Assembly (NCBI GenBank): GCA_045612845.1
Contig: JAZKZV010000022.1
Location: 1-64,000 of the forward strand
Direction: 5' to 3'
DNA from: Ornithomonoglobus_A sp045612845
GTDB lineage: Bacteria > Bacillota > Clostridia > UBA1381
Length of the DNA stretch: 64,000 nt
The first letter of the stretch is position 1; every line of letters starts with the position of its first letter. A program made the position numbers and the translations under genes. The notes below the pieces were generated by a model. It did no database searches. It was not told the origin of the DNA and saw only the letters and a program-made list of their open reading frames with translations. Positions 26,601 through 35,768 of the stretch are shown one piece after another.

Positions 26601-27992
26601 TCATGCATTCCATTCAAAGTCATCAAGGGGATACATAGGTCTGAGAATATTCTGTAGATTTAGTTTTGATAATTCAACACAGCTTGCGCCATTTGAAAGA
26701 GCAAATAATTCTCTGTCTGCAAATGGTTTGAGCTCCTGGAACAGATAGCCTAATTTAACAACAACTATATCATATGGTAGCATATCTATATTAGCTTCGT
26801 CAAAATTTCTTTTTTCGATAAAAGCACTGCGTTTTTCTGTAAATATTGCATCAACATTACCGAATGAAACGCAAAGGCTCTTTCCTATAAGCTCCTTGCC
26901 CCAGCCTAATATATTGCCGTGTGCTTTAACTGTTGCTGATGCACCGAATTTATCGAGATAAATTGTTTCTCCGTCTTTCTTATCCCAGAAACCGTTTACA
27001 ATTTCCTCATCGGTAATTCCTGCAACACAAACGCTCTTATTAACGTCTTTTTTTAGGAACAGTTCAAGAATTTCTGTACTTTCACCCTCTGCTCCTGCAG
27101 TTGTGTTATCTCCGCTGTCTGTAATGAATATTCTGTTTTCTGTGCCTGCAAGCGCACGGTCAATGCATTCTTCAGGCTCTTCCGCCTCAATCTTGAATTT
27201 ATACATTGTTCTTGTTGACCATAATTTATTAGCAAGCTCTTTTGCGTATTTTTCTGCTATTTCCTTGTTTGTAGCACATACTACTGTTGACGCACTTGTG
27301 TTTTTTGCATCAATCCAACAGTGTCCTAAAAATGCATTTGCAGAATATATATCATCATTCTTTTCTAATTCTATTGTTTCATCAATAATGCTCTTTAAAG
27401 GCTCTTCTCTTGTAAGTAGTGTATCATTCTTTAAAAGGAATGGAACTCTTTGAACATATAAGTATGGTTTTACCCCTGTCTTAAGAGCTTTAATTAAAGC
27501 ATCTGCAGCCCTTTGCTGGCTCTCGTTCTGGTCAGTGTGAGGAACTGTTTTAAATCCACAGGTAATATTCGCATATTCACCAAGTTCATCAGTAATATTT
27601 GCATGAGCATCCATAGTCATAGCAATTACGCAATCTTTAGATACAATTTTACGAATTTCCTTTAACAGATACAACTCGCCACTGCCAATTTCATCTACCT
27701 CCATACTTCCGTGGAAGAAGATATAAACACCCTCAGCATCAGGGTTTTTGCGAACTGTTTGCAGAATTTGTTCTGCATAATACATATAAATATCCTTTTC
27801 TACGGTCGCAGAAGGGAGTGCAACTGCATAAATAGAAGGGATTACTTCAAACCCTGCATTTTCAAAAATATCTTTTACAATAAGTTTTTTAAAAATATCA
27901 TCACCCTTAAAATATTCAAAATCATACTTTTGAGGATGAAGCTTTGCTTTGCTGTTGGATTCGCACTGAAAAGAAGCGCAAATTATTTTCAT
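26601..27992 (-). CDS. M81 family metallopeptidase (MlrC-like)
   Basis: 463-aa protein of the microcystinase C family. FFHGSMEVDEIGSGELYLL, MTMDAHANIT, KTVPHTDQNES and TDSGDNTTAGAEGEST supply the expected metal and active-site residues in the N-terminal domain; the C-terminal domain follows normally. Known MlrC cleaves the linear product of microcystin, but most homologues act on unknown substrates. It is first in the operon M81-M24-ASRT with AAAGGAG before the ATG. A divergent AraC regulator 244 nt away probably controls it. Confidence 0.87.
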   Translation of the reverse strand: MKIICASFQCESNSKAKLHPQKYDFEYFKGDDIFKKLIVKDIFENAGFEVIPSIYAVALPSATVEKDIYMYYAEQILQTVRKNPDAEGVYIFFHGSMEVDEIGSGELYLLKEIRKIVSKDCVIAMTMDAHANITDELGEYANITCGFKTVPHTDQNESQQRAADALIKALKTGVKPYLYVQRVPFLLKNDTLLTREEPLKSIIDETIELEKNDDIYSANAFLGHCWIDAKNTSASTVVCATNKEIAEKYAKELANKLWSTRTMYKFKIEAEEPEECIDRALAGTENRIFITDSGDNTTAGAEGESTEILELFLKKDVNKSVCVAGITDEEIVNGFWDKKDGETIYLDKFGASATVKAHGNILGWGKELIGKSLCVSFGNVDAIFTEKRSAFIEKRNFDEANIDMLPYDIVVVKLGYLFQELKPFADRELFALSNGASCVELSKLNLQNILRPMYPLDDFEWNA

Positions 27993-28030
27993 GTAAGAAC
28001 ATCTCCTTTTTGCCTATACTCCTAATATAA

Positions 28031-28058
28031 ATTATAACACCTAAACATATAATTTCAA
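28031..28058 (-). promoter_or_regulatory. Promoter of M81-M24-ASRT operon
   Basis: On the - strand TTGAAA (28058-28053), 16-nt spacer, TATAAT (28036-28031), in the divergent gap shared with the AraC regulator. Confidence 0.65.
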
Positions 28059-28110
28059 TGGACAAAATAAAAGCAAAACGTATACAAAATAACACTATTT
28101 TCAATTTAAC

Positions 28111-28138
28111 TTGACTTTTGTCTATTACTGTGTTAAAT
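28111..28138 (+). promoter_or_regulatory. Promoter of first AraC regulator
   Basis: TTGACT (28111-28116), 16-nt spacer, TTAAAT (28133-28138), divergent from the M81 promoter with about 50 nt between the two -35 boxes. Confidence 0.5.
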
Positions 28139-28236
28139 TAAAAACAATAGGGAAATAATATAGATGCGTATCTTTTAGTTTGTTTTTTGACAAGTTAAAT
28201 TTCACGTTGTTTTTTATTCAGGAACGGAGATTTTTT

Positions 28237-29100
28237 ATGAAAAAATATTATACCTATACTGTAAAAAAACTAATATCTGTTCAACACTTTGTTACTATCG
28301 AGCAATTTCAAAATATTTCTGATTTTTCGTATCCTGAGGAAGCTCATGATTTTTATGAGTTTGTTTATGTTGAGGATGGTAAAATCACTTGCAGGGACGA
28401 AAATACAAACACAACCTTGATGAGAAATGATTTCTTTTTGATATTGCCAAATTCGCGACATTCTTATTTTGTTGAAAAAGATGATAACGCAAGTATTGTT
28501 ATTGTATGTTTTAAAAGCAAGTCAAATATTATTCCAATTATAAAAGGACGCAGAAGAATCGATGGCGAAATCAAGGAATTGCTTGAAAAGATACTCAAAG
28601 AAGCAAAATCAACTTTTGTGTTTCCTATAACAAATAAGCTTGTATTGAAAGAGAATCCAATGCTTGGTTCACAACAGCTTATCGAGAATTATATAGAAGA
28701 AATGCTCATTAAGTTAGTCCAGGATGAGATGTATATAAGAAGAGACATACAGGTTATGGTAGATGCGTCTGAAATTAAGAAATCTATTATAAATGAGGTT
28801 ATTGGAATTCTTCGTTCGAATATCTATGGCAAGGTTTCTCTTACAGATATATGTGATGATATGTTCTATTCTAAAACTTATCTTAACGGTATATTTAAAG
28901 AGATGCTTGGAATTACAATTATGCAGTATTATCAGGATTTAAAAATAAACGAGGCAAAAAAATTATTGGATAGAAAAGAGAAAATAACTACTGTTGCAGA
29001 TAAGCTTCACTATGAAAGTCCACAATATTTTGCGAAGATTTTCAAAAAGAAGGTAGGGCATACACCTACGGAATACAAGAAGATAAATAATTTATACTAA
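28237..29100 (+). CDS. AraC family transcriptional regulator
   Basis: 287 aa. The N-terminal cupin-like ligand domain (HDFYEFVYVEDGKITC...LPNSRHSYFVEK) is joined to a C-terminal double HTH (SLTDICDDMFYSKTYLNGIFKEMLG and HYESPQYFAKIFKKKVGHTPTEYKK). The ATG at 28237 has GGAACGGAG upstream; the longer frame to 28180 has no RBS. Divergent from the M81-M24-ASRT operon, so most likely its ligand-responsive regulator. Confidence 0.9.
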   Translation: MKKYYTYTVKKLISVQHFVTIEQFQNISDFSYPEEAHDFYEFVYVEDGKITCRDENTNTTLMRNDFFLILPNSRHSYFVEKDDNASIVIVCFKSKSNIIPIIKGRRRIDGEIKELLEKILKEAKSTFVFPITNKLVLKENPMLGSQQLIENYIEEMLIKLVQDEMYIRRDIQVMVDASEIKKSIINEVIGILRSNIYGKVSLTDICDDMFYSKTYLNGIFKEMLGITIMQYYQDLKINEAKKLLDRKEKITTVADKLHYESPQYFAKIFKKKVGHTPTEYKKINNLY

Positions 29101-29104
29101 TAAT

Positions 29105-29145
29105 AAAAGAGTTATATAACCATTGGTTATATAACTCTTTTTCTG
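29105..29145. terminator. Bidirectional terminator between two AraC genes
   Basis: A perfect 17-bp stem (29105-29121 with 29125-29141) flanked by A and T runs. The - strand gene ends inside it (stop at 29127-29129). Confidence 0.87.
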
Positions 29146-30011
29146 TTTTTGTATTTTTTTCTATATTCGGTGGGCGAACAGTTTTTATAACTTTTGAACC
29201 AGCGTGTAAAGTATGAAAGCTCACAAAAATCAAACCTGTCAGATATTTCCGAAACTGGTGTATCAGAATATAATAAAAGCTGTTCAACCTCTGCCATTAT
29301 TTTGTCGTGTATATATTTTTTTAATGTTATATTGTTATCTTTAACAAATGTTTTGGTAAAGAAACTTTCCGAATAGTTTGTAACGCTTTTTAAATCGCTT
29401 ATTTTTATATTTACAGAGAGATTGTTATTTATGTATTCAAAAATTTCGTTATATTTCTTGGAAAGCTTTATGTTTGTTATAAATTCCTCTTCGTCTATAT
29501 TTAAAAATTCCATAATACAATCCATAAATATATTTTTAATTTTCAATACAGAACTGCAATTTTCCGCATCAAACAACGTATTTATTTCGTCTGCAATATC
29601 AGATTTATTATGTATAATTAAAGGCTCATTTACATTAGAAAAGATATCCTTAGAATTTCCCAAGTATAAATTAAACAGGAATGTAATTTCACTTGATGGT
29701 TTTGTATAGAGCCATTCGCATTTAACATGGTTTCCAATAAAAAATACATCGCCCTTTGATAATGATATACTTTGATTGTTGAACTTTAACTGTGCATTGC
29801 CATCAATAAGAAAATGCAGTGAATTTATGTTGTATTGAAAATCCTTGTCAAAAAGAGATTTACTTACAAATCCAGGATTGATTTGTGCCTTGTTGTGCTC
29901 CTTTAACTCCAATCTTAAATTGTTGAAAATATATTGAAGATTTTCGTTAATAAAGCATATATATTCAAATTGTGAAGTTTCTTTGATAAAATTACCCGTA
30001 GTTTTTATCAC
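29127..30011 (-). CDS. AraC family transcriptional regulator
   Basis: 294 aa, starting at GTG (30011) behind AAGGGGGTG. The N-terminal cupin-like sensing domain has IDGNAQLKFNNQSISLSKGD; the C-terminal HTH pair contains YSESFFTKTFVKDNNIT and DFCELSYFTRWFKSYKNCSPTEYRKK. It is convergent with the other AraC gene and divergent from the glycosidase-like/MFS operon, which it probably regulates. Confidence 0.9.
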   Translation of the reverse strand: MIKTTGNFIKETSQFEYICFINENLQYIFNNLRLELKEHNKAQINPGFVSKSLFDKDFQYNINSLHFLIDGNAQLKFNNQSISLSKGDVFFIGNHVKCEWLYTKPSSEITFLFNLYLGNSKDIFSNVNEPLIIHNKSDIADEINTLFDAENCSSVLKIKNIFMDCIMEFLNIDEEEFITNIKLSKKYNEIFEYINNNLSVNIKISDLKSVTNYSESFFTKTFVKDNNITLKKYIHDKIMAEVEQLLLYSDTPVSEISDRFDFCELSYFTRWFKSYKNCSPTEYRKKYKNRKRVI

Positions 30012-30072
30012 AAAAATACACCCCCTTATTATTTAATGGAATAAAAAGTCAAATTTAAGCCATATTTTTTTC

Positions 30073-30101
30073 TTGTTATTACATTATAATATATTTATAA
30101 T
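30073..30101 (+). promoter_or_regulatory. Promoter of glycosidase-like/MFS operon
   Basis: TTGTTA (30073-30078), 17-nt spacer, TATAAT (30096-30101). Confidence 0.68.
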
Positions 30102-30138
30102 ATAATTGCAAGTAAAATTATAAAAAAGGAGAATAAAA

Positions 30139-31827
30139 ATGAATAATAGAATTATATTTAATGATGGTTCTTGCGGATGTATTGACGCAACATTTAAAAC
30201 AAATGGCAATAAGGTTATTGCAACAATAAAAAAGGAAGATATTCCAAAAGATGCCAAGTATATTGATTTTATGTACGATTATCTTGTAAGCGGGACAGAC
30301 AAAAATGGATATTATTTTGCACCAAGAGGTACAAAAGAGAATGGTACAATACTTACATATTTTAAAGAAAGAGAAGACTGCGAATATATTTCTGACAGTA
30401 ACTCTATGAGCATTTTTGGCTTTAAAACATCAGAAAAATCGGTTTTTGCAGTTGTTACGGGAATGACTTTTGAATACAGAATTGTTGCAGGTGTAAAGGA
30501 CAATAATTACTATATTTATCCGAAATTTTTCTTAAACGAGAAAAATCATTACGAGGATATTGTTGTTGAATATTATAATCTTCCGACAGGCACTGATTAT
30601 AACGATATGGCAATGCTTTACAGACAAATAAAAAATCCAACACCTTTAAAGGAACGTATAAAGGGCAATGAGTACCTTGAATATGCAGTAAAATCACCCG
30701 AAATAAGAGTACGCCTTGCATGGAAGCCTGTGCCTGCAAGAGTTATGCACCAGACACTCGAAAATGAGCCTGAGGTTGTTTTAGGATGTACATTAGACAG
30801 AGTTAAGGATATTATTGACGGTCTTGAAAAAAGAGGTGTTAAAGAGGCAGAAATCTGTCTTGTTGGTGTTGAAACAAAGGGACACGACGGAAGATGGCCG
30901 CAACTATTGCCGATTGAAGAATCTATTGGTGGCGAAGCAAATCTAAGAGAATTATGCAAGTATGCTCAGGATAAGGGCTATCAGATTGTTGTTCATACAA
31001 ACAGTACGGAAATGTATGAGATTTCTTCAGACTGGGATGTAAATCAGCTTGTTGTTAAAGAAGACGGGGAATATTCATGTGATGAAATTGCATGGGGTGG
31101 TGGTCAACCGTTCCACATTTGCTCAAAATGTACTGTAAAATATAACAGACGTAATTTAAAAGACATTCAGAATATGGGCTTTAAGGGAATGCACTACACA
31201 GACGTATTTTCAAACTTCCCGCCAAGAAACTGTTACAGTACAGAGCATCCGTCAACTGCAAGAGAAAGTGCAGCCGTAATATGTGAGATAGCAAAAGAAA
31301 CTCAGGAGATGTTTGGCGGTTTCGCAAGCGAGGGACCGTTCGACTTTGTTTCAGATTACATCGACTACGTTCTTTACACAAGTTATAATCTTTATGGCGA
31401 ACAGCATGCCATTGTAGACGAAACCATTCCGTTCTGGCAGCTTGTATTCCACGGTTCAATATTGTATAATCCATCAACAGAGACAGTAAACTACTGCGTT
31501 AAGGAAGAAAAAAGCCATCTTAAGTATATAGAATATGGCGGCAGACCACTTGCATACTTTAATTCCAAGTATGTAGATGAAACTCCTGATAGTTGCGGTA
31601 ACTGGATGGGTGATGAGGACTTACTTCTTCATACAGACGAAATCCTCGACGATTCATTAGACAGAATTAAGAATATGTATGAAGAATATAGTAAGCTTAA
31701 CTACCTGCAATACGAAACTATGGATAAGCACGAAAAAGTATCTGATAATGTATACAGAGTTACATATTCAGACGGCACAATGGTTACTGTTGACTATAAC
31801 AACAATACATATGAGGTTACAAAATAA
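30139..31827 (+). CDS. Glycoside-hydrolase-like TIM-barrel protein (DUF5696-like)
   Basis: 562-aa cytosolic protein without a signal peptide. An N-terminal beta-sandwich (about 1-185) precedes a predicted beta/alpha barrel containing EICLVGVETKGHDGRWPQ, YQIVVHTNSTEMY, GFKGMHYTDVFSNFPP and GGFASEGPFDFVSDYIDYV. The alternation of strand-end Asp/Glu/His suggests a glycosidase active site. The closest match by pattern is DUF5696 and GH101-like enzymes, but this is uncertain. Its stop overlaps the start of an MFS transporter by one base and an AraC gene is divergent, consistent with uptake and intracellular cleavage of an oligosaccharide. Confidence 0.62.
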   Translation: MNNRIIFNDGSCGCIDATFKTNGNKVIATIKKEDIPKDAKYIDFMYDYLVSGTDKNGYYFAPRGTKENGTILTYFKEREDCEYISDSNSMSIFGFKTSEKSVFAVVTGMTFEYRIVAGVKDNNYYIYPKFFLNEKNHYEDIVVEYYNLPTGTDYNDMAMLYRQIKNPTPLKERIKGNEYLEYAVKSPEIRVRLAWKPVPARVMHQTLENEPEVVLGCTLDRVKDIIDGLEKRGVKEAEICLVGVETKGHDGRWPQLLPIEESIGGEANLRELCKYAQDKGYQIVVHTNSTEMYEISSDWDVNQLVVKEDGEYSCDEIAWGGGQPFHICSKCTVKYNRRNLKDIQNMGFKGMHYTDVFSNFPPRNCYSTEHPSTARESAAVICEIAKETQEMFGGFASEGPFDFVSDYIDYVLYTSYNLYGEQHAIVDETIPFWQLVFHGSILYNPSTETVNYCVKEEKSHLKYIEYGGRPLAYFNSKYVDETPDSCGNWMGDEDLLLHTDEILDDSLDRIKNMYEEYSKLNYLQYETMDKHEKVSDNVYRVTYSDGTMVTVDYNNNTYEVTK

Positions 31828-33005
31828 TGAATAAACAAGGAAGAATATCAATTATATTATCTGCTCTGTTTCTGTTGCCGTGGGGAATGCAGTTTTTGAT
31901 GGAAAATTTCCTGTCGATATATATACATAATTTACCGTATGGAACAGATAAATTAATAGGACAGATACAAGGTCTTAGTGCAGTAATAACAATGCTTTCG
32001 CAATTTTTCTGGACAAGACTTGCGGATAAGACAGGCAGAACAGACAAAGTTTTAGCAATTACACTTATATTATTAAGCGTGTTCTCAATTCCGTTTTTGA
32101 ATTTGAATATTTCAAAAACAATGTTATTTATATCAATAATATTATTCTATAGCTGCTATATGTGTCATCAACCACTGATTGACGCAATAGCATCAAAGGA
32201 ACACGAAAAAACCAAGTTCTCGTTTGGATTCTTCAGGTCATTTGCTTCACTTGGTTATGGCCTGATGGGAATTGTATTTGTTATTTTGCCGAGTGATAGT
32301 AACAATATATTCTTTATATATATTCTTATATTAGCACTTACCTCTGCAATTATATCACTGCTTTTACCAAAGAGTGAAAACAGTGTTAAAGTACAAGCAG
32401 AAAAGGAAGCAAAAAAGAAGGTTACGTACTCTAAAGAGTTTTATATGTATCTTACATATACGTTTATACTCTTTGTTTGTTCTTCAACAATCAACACATT
32501 CCTTCCTGTTTATTATACCTCAGCTGACGGACTTGGCGGCGACTTAAATACATATTCGCTTATCCTGAGTATTGGTACATTTGTAGAGTGGCTTTTAGTA
32601 TTACTGTTCGGTAAGATTTTAAAGAAACCGAACTTTAAGTATATGTTTATGCTTATTGCAGTTGCTACAATGCTGAGATGTGGTCTCTGTTTCTTTGCCC
32701 AGAGTCATCACCTTGCAACTATTTCTGTATTTCTTGTCGGCATATGGAGTGCACTTTTGTGGGCAAGCTCTACACCGTATATAAAGACGGTTGTGCCAAT
32801 GGAAAATATGGCATCGGCGCAAGGCCTGTGGGTAATAGCCTCATTTGGATTAGGAAAATTTGTGGGTTCATATATTGGCGGTATAATTACAGAAAGTTTC
32901 GGATACAAAAATCTGTTTTTAATTGTATTTGCAGTTACAACAGTTCTTCTGCTTTTGTGTCCCGTTCTGTTTAAGAAAAAAACCTCACAAAATATGGCAG
33001 TATAA
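31827..33005 (+). CDS. MFS transporter (LacY/nucleoside-symporter-like)
   Basis: 392 aa with 12 membrane segments. The loop 2-3 motif reads FFWTRLADKTGRTDK, close to the MFS motif GxLaDrxGrr, and the overall pattern fits the MFS_1_like group with LacY and nucleoside symporters. The ATG overlaps the stop of the glycosidase-like gene by one base, so translation is coupled. Substrate probably a sugar or glycoside (inference from context). Confidence 0.85.
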   Translation: MNKQGRISIILSALFLLPWGMQFLMENFLSIYIHNLPYGTDKLIGQIQGLSAVITMLSQFFWTRLADKTGRTDKVLAITLILLSVFSIPFLNLNISKTMLFISIILFYSCYMCHQPLIDAIASKEHEKTKFSFGFFRSFASLGYGLMGIVFVILPSDSNNIFFIYILILALTSAIISLLLPKSENSVKVQAEKEAKKKVTYSKEFYMYLTYTFILFVCSSTINTFLPVYYTSADGLGGDLNTYSLILSIGTFVEWLLVLLFGKILKKPNFKYMFMLIAVATMLRCGLCFFAQSHHLATISVFLVGIWSALLWASSTPYIKTVVPMENMASAQGLWVIASFGLGKFVGSYIGGIITESFGYKNLFLIVFAVTTVLLLLCPVLFKKKTSQNMAV

Positions 33006-33006
33006 G

Positions 33007-33055
33007 ATAACAAAAAAACGCATAAATGCTTTGCATTTATGCGTTTTTTTGTTAT
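33007..33055. terminator. Shared terminator of MFS operon and tmRNA
   Basis: A perfect 23-bp stem (33007-33029 with 33033-33055) with a 3-nt loop, carrying seven A on one side and seven T on the other. It ends the + strand operon and lies exactly at the 3' end of the - strand tmRNA. Confidence 0.92.
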
Positions 33056-33407
33056 GGAGCTGACGAGAATCGAACTCGTGTCCGAAAACAAGTCCACCCA
33101 AGCTTCTCCGAGTGCAGGTTATGTTATTTATTCCCCAAGATACAACTTCATAACCAAAGCTATATCAAGGGTAGCTCTTGCGTCATGGAAGAGATTAGAG
33201 CAAATCTCAACTCACGTTCACCGAAAGTTATTATGCCAAGCCCTATGAGTCGGTAATCATAGGGGAGACAACGCTGCAATTAGGCAGCGTAAGCTAATTT
33301 ATTATTGTTAGCGTTTATATTTAAAGTTTGAGTCTTGTTAAAGCGGCTGACTCATCCGCTACTCGCTACTCGGGATTCATCATCCCCGTCGAAACCATTG
33401 CAGCCCC
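33055..33407 (-). ncRNA. ssrA: Transfer-messenger RNA
   Basis: About 353 nt. The 5' GGGGCTG pairs with 3' CAGCTCC to form the acceptor stem, followed by discriminator A; CCA is not encoded. The 5' part contains the conserved TGGTTTCGACGGGGAT and the 3' part GTTCGATTCTCGTCAGC (T-arm). The tag reading frame (33312-33283, stop TAA at 33282-33280) encodes ANNNKLAYAA, ending in a typical degradation signal. Together with SmpB it rescues stalled ribosomes. The short ORFs called inside it are not genes. Confidence 0.96.
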
Positions 33408-33437
33408 GAATTATACGCCAAAACTTAGCGTATGGCT

Positions 33438-33466
33438 ATTATAACATAAGTTTATGCAAATTGCAA
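33438..33466 (-). promoter_or_regulatory. Promoter of tmRNA
   Basis: On the - strand TTGCAA (33466-33461), 17-nt spacer, TATAAT (33443-33438). Between it and the mature 5' end lies a small hairpin TACGC...GCGTA, presumably removed by RNase P processing. Confidence 0.72.
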
Positions 33467-33507
33467 GAGATTTATTATAGCATTTTATGTCATTATTTGT
33501 TTTATAT

Positions 33508-34839
33508 TTAATTATTAAAATATGCGTCAATTCCTTCGGCAATGGATTTACCAATTAAATTTGTTTGGCTCTGTAAGATTTTAAGGTCATTTTCATTATC
33601 GTAGAAACCAATTTCCATATATGCAACTATAACAGGGGACTTGCAAAAAAGAATAGTTTCAGGAAAACCATCATATCTTCCGTTATTTGCAGCGTCAAGA
33701 CTTGTATCGGAAATTATTTTATCATTGATTGCTTGTCCTAATTTGTTGCTCTCTTCTATATAGTTTGTTGGCATATGTTTTTGGTCGTATCTGCCTGAGA
33801 GTGCCATATAATAACTTCCTTGACCGCCGCCTGCATTTGAGTGAATGCAAATGATTGCATCTGCATCGGGAATGAGTTGTGTGTTTCCGCTCGGATAACA
33901 TTTTTCTATCCTCTTTGTAGCAGATGGGTTTTCGTTGTTTGTTGAACGTGTTAGTCTGACGTTATAACCCATTTCCTCTAAATATTTTTTGGCGGCAAGA
34001 GCATTGTTTAGATTTATTTCAGGTTCGATATCCCGGTCGCTATATTCTATAGAATACCAACAACTACCATTTTGTGGCACTCTTCCATTACAATCAATGC
34101 CAAGACAGTTAATATCCGATGTATTTGATTTCCAATGACGCCACTCGCCCCAGGAATTATTGTTTTTAACCCATCCGCTCGACTCTTTTTCGCTATCGCT
34201 CATCAATGAAGACGATTTACCATGTCCGGGATCAAGTACAATTATACGTCCGTTACCTGATGTATATGTGCTTGCATTTAAGCTATTTGATGGAGGTGTA
34301 AGGGAAAATTCTTCGCTGTTATTTTTATGTTTTTTATTATCGTAGTCATAAAGTACACATTTTATTGTACCCGAGGTTGCCTCTTTTGAACATGAGCCGA
34401 TGTTATTGAGGGAATTAACAGGAATTACATTATATTCCTTTGTTGCATACGAAACGATATACACATCATTTATATATAATTTTTGAGTTGGATAAAAAAC
34501 CTTTTCCTCTTCATCAAGTTGTGAGAGTTTTGAAAGATACTTTTTGTTTATATTGGTGTTTTCGGCCTGTGTAATATAAACAGTATGTGTTTTATTATCT
34601 GTTTCTATATTAAAATTAAATAATGCCAGATCCTGAGCAACTATATATATACTGTTTTTGAATTCATATGATGGAATAAGATGCCCGTTTATACTTACAG
34701 AAATGCTTGAAGTCCGTATTCTCCCTGCCACATCACCGGTAGGGGATTGGCGTCGGGAAAAGAAATCTATAAAAACTGAAATGCCATAAAAAAATAACAA
34801 GGAGCATAGTGCAGTAATAATAATGTTTTTTATCCTCAT
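33508..34839 (-). CDS. N-acetylmuramoyl-L-alanine amidase (Amidase_3), membrane-anchored
   Basis: 443 aa. An N-terminal membrane segment (about 8-26) is followed by a region like a copper-amine-oxidase-type stalk domain (SVSINGHLIP...YIVAQDLALFNFNIETD). The C-terminal zinc amidase has IIVLDPGHG (His ligand), EINLNNALAA (Glu ligand), CIHSNAGG (His ligand) and VAYMEIGFYDNENDL (catalytic Glu). A large insertion between the first two motifs is unusual. It cuts the amide between MurNAc and the stem peptide. Single gene with its own promoter. Confidence 0.88.
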   Translation of the reverse strand: MRIKNIIITALCSLLFFYGISVFIDFFSRRQSPTGDVAGRIRTSSISVSINGHLIPSYEFKNSIYIVAQDLALFNFNIETDNKTHTVYITQAENTNINKKYLSKLSQLDEEEKVFYPTQKLYINDVYIVSYATKEYNVIPVNSLNNIGSCSKEATSGTIKCVLYDYDNKKHKNNSEEFSLTPPSNSLNASTYTSGNGRIIVLDPGHGKSSSLMSDSEKESSGWVKNNNSWGEWRHWKSNTSDINCLGIDCNGRVPQNGSCWYSIEYSDRDIEPEINLNNALAAKKYLEEMGYNVRLTRSTNNENPSATKRIEKCYPSGNTQLIPDADAIICIHSNAGGGQGSYYMALSGRYDQKHMPTNYIEESNKLGQAINDKIISDTSLDAANNGRYDGFPETILFCKSPVIVAYMEIGFYDNENDLKILQSQTNLIGKSIAEGIDAYFNN

Positions 34840-34881
34840 ATGTATTTGTTGCCCTCCTTTAATAATTTGTTTTATTATATA

Positions 34882-34910
34882 ATTTTATCACATTACATTT
34901 TTCTTTTCAA
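34882..34910 (-). promoter_or_regulatory. Promoter of amidase gene
   Basis: On the - strand TTGAAA (34910-34905), 17-nt spacer, TAAAAT (34887-34882). Confidence 0.68.
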
Positions 34911-34960
34911 TAATATTCACTAAACTGTAATAAATATGTTATTATTTTTAATGTAGTATA

Positions 34961-34989
34961 TTGATAATTGCTATGTTTTATGTTATACT
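34961..34989 (+). promoter_or_regulatory. Promoter of DUF4886-pcrA operon
   Basis: TTGATA (34961-34966), 17-nt spacer, TATACT (34984-34989) with an upstream TG (extended -10). Confidence 0.72.
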
Positions 34990-35021
34990 GTTTATATATT
35001 TAAAAATGGAGGAGTATAAAG

Positions 35022-35750
35022 ATGAATGTTTTATCAATAGGAAACAGCTTTTCGATGGATGCACACAGATATTTATATGATGTTGCAAAATCTGACAATT
35101 ATTATATGAATGTATTTAACTTGTATATTGGTGGTTGTTCGTTATCAACTCACTATAGGAATATGTTAAGCGAAGAGAACGCTTACATTCTTCAGATGAA
35201 CGGACATAGTACAGGTTTTAATGTTTCGATAAAAGAAGCGCTGTTAAATCGCGATTGGGATGTTATTACCCTTCAGCAAGCAAGTGCTAAATCCCCGTAT
35301 TATGAGGCATATCAGCCATATCTTAATAAAATTGCAGAATATGTACGCCATCTTGTGCCACATGCCAAAATAGTTATTCATCAGACGTGGGCATATGAGC
35401 AAGGATGTGAGCGCCTTAATAGCGAGTTGGGGTATAAATATCACACCGAGATGTTTGATGATATAAAGAAGTCCTACAACGAGGCTGCAAAGGATATTAA
35501 AGCTGATTTTATTATTCCATCGGGCGAATTATTCCAAAAGCTTTTGGCAAATGGTATAGAAAAGGTACATAGAGATACATATCACGCCAGTTTAGGTCTT
35601 GGCAGATATGCACTCGGATTGCTTTGGTATTCTGTTTTGACAGGGAATGATGTTAAAAATAATGCATTCTCTGATTTTGACGAGGAAATCCCACATGCAC
35701 AAATTGAAATTGCAAAGAAGTGCGTAGAAGAGGTACGCACTCTGTATTAA
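35022..35750 (+). CDS. DUF4886 SGNH-hydrolase-like protein
   Basis: 242 aa, no signal peptide. MNVLSIGNSFSMDAHRYL is the DUF4886 start with the candidate nucleophile Ser in GNSFS; TLQQAS, IHQTWAY and the C-terminal RDTYHASLGLGRYALG (His) complete the SGNH pattern. Family members are probably carbohydrate esterases or similar. pcrA starts 18 nt downstream, so the two are co-transcribed, an unexpected pairing. Confidence 0.8.
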   Translation: MNVLSIGNSFSMDAHRYLYDVAKSDNYYMNVFNLYIGGCSLSTHYRNMLSEENAYILQMNGHSTGFNVSIKEALLNRDWDVITLQQASAKSPYYEAYQPYLNKIAEYVRHLVPHAKIVIHQTWAYEQGCERLNSELGYKYHTEMFDDIKKSYNEAAKDIKADFIIPSGELFQKLLANGIEKVHRDTYHASLGLGRYALGLLWYSVLTGNDVKNNAFSDFDEEIPHAQIEIAKKCVEEVRTLY

Positions 35751-35768
35751 ACAAGGAGTTAAAATTTA

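Noticed and set aside
33026..33256. Two overlapping + strand open frames of about 70 aa
   Set aside because: They are antisense to the tmRNA, which explains the sequence completely.
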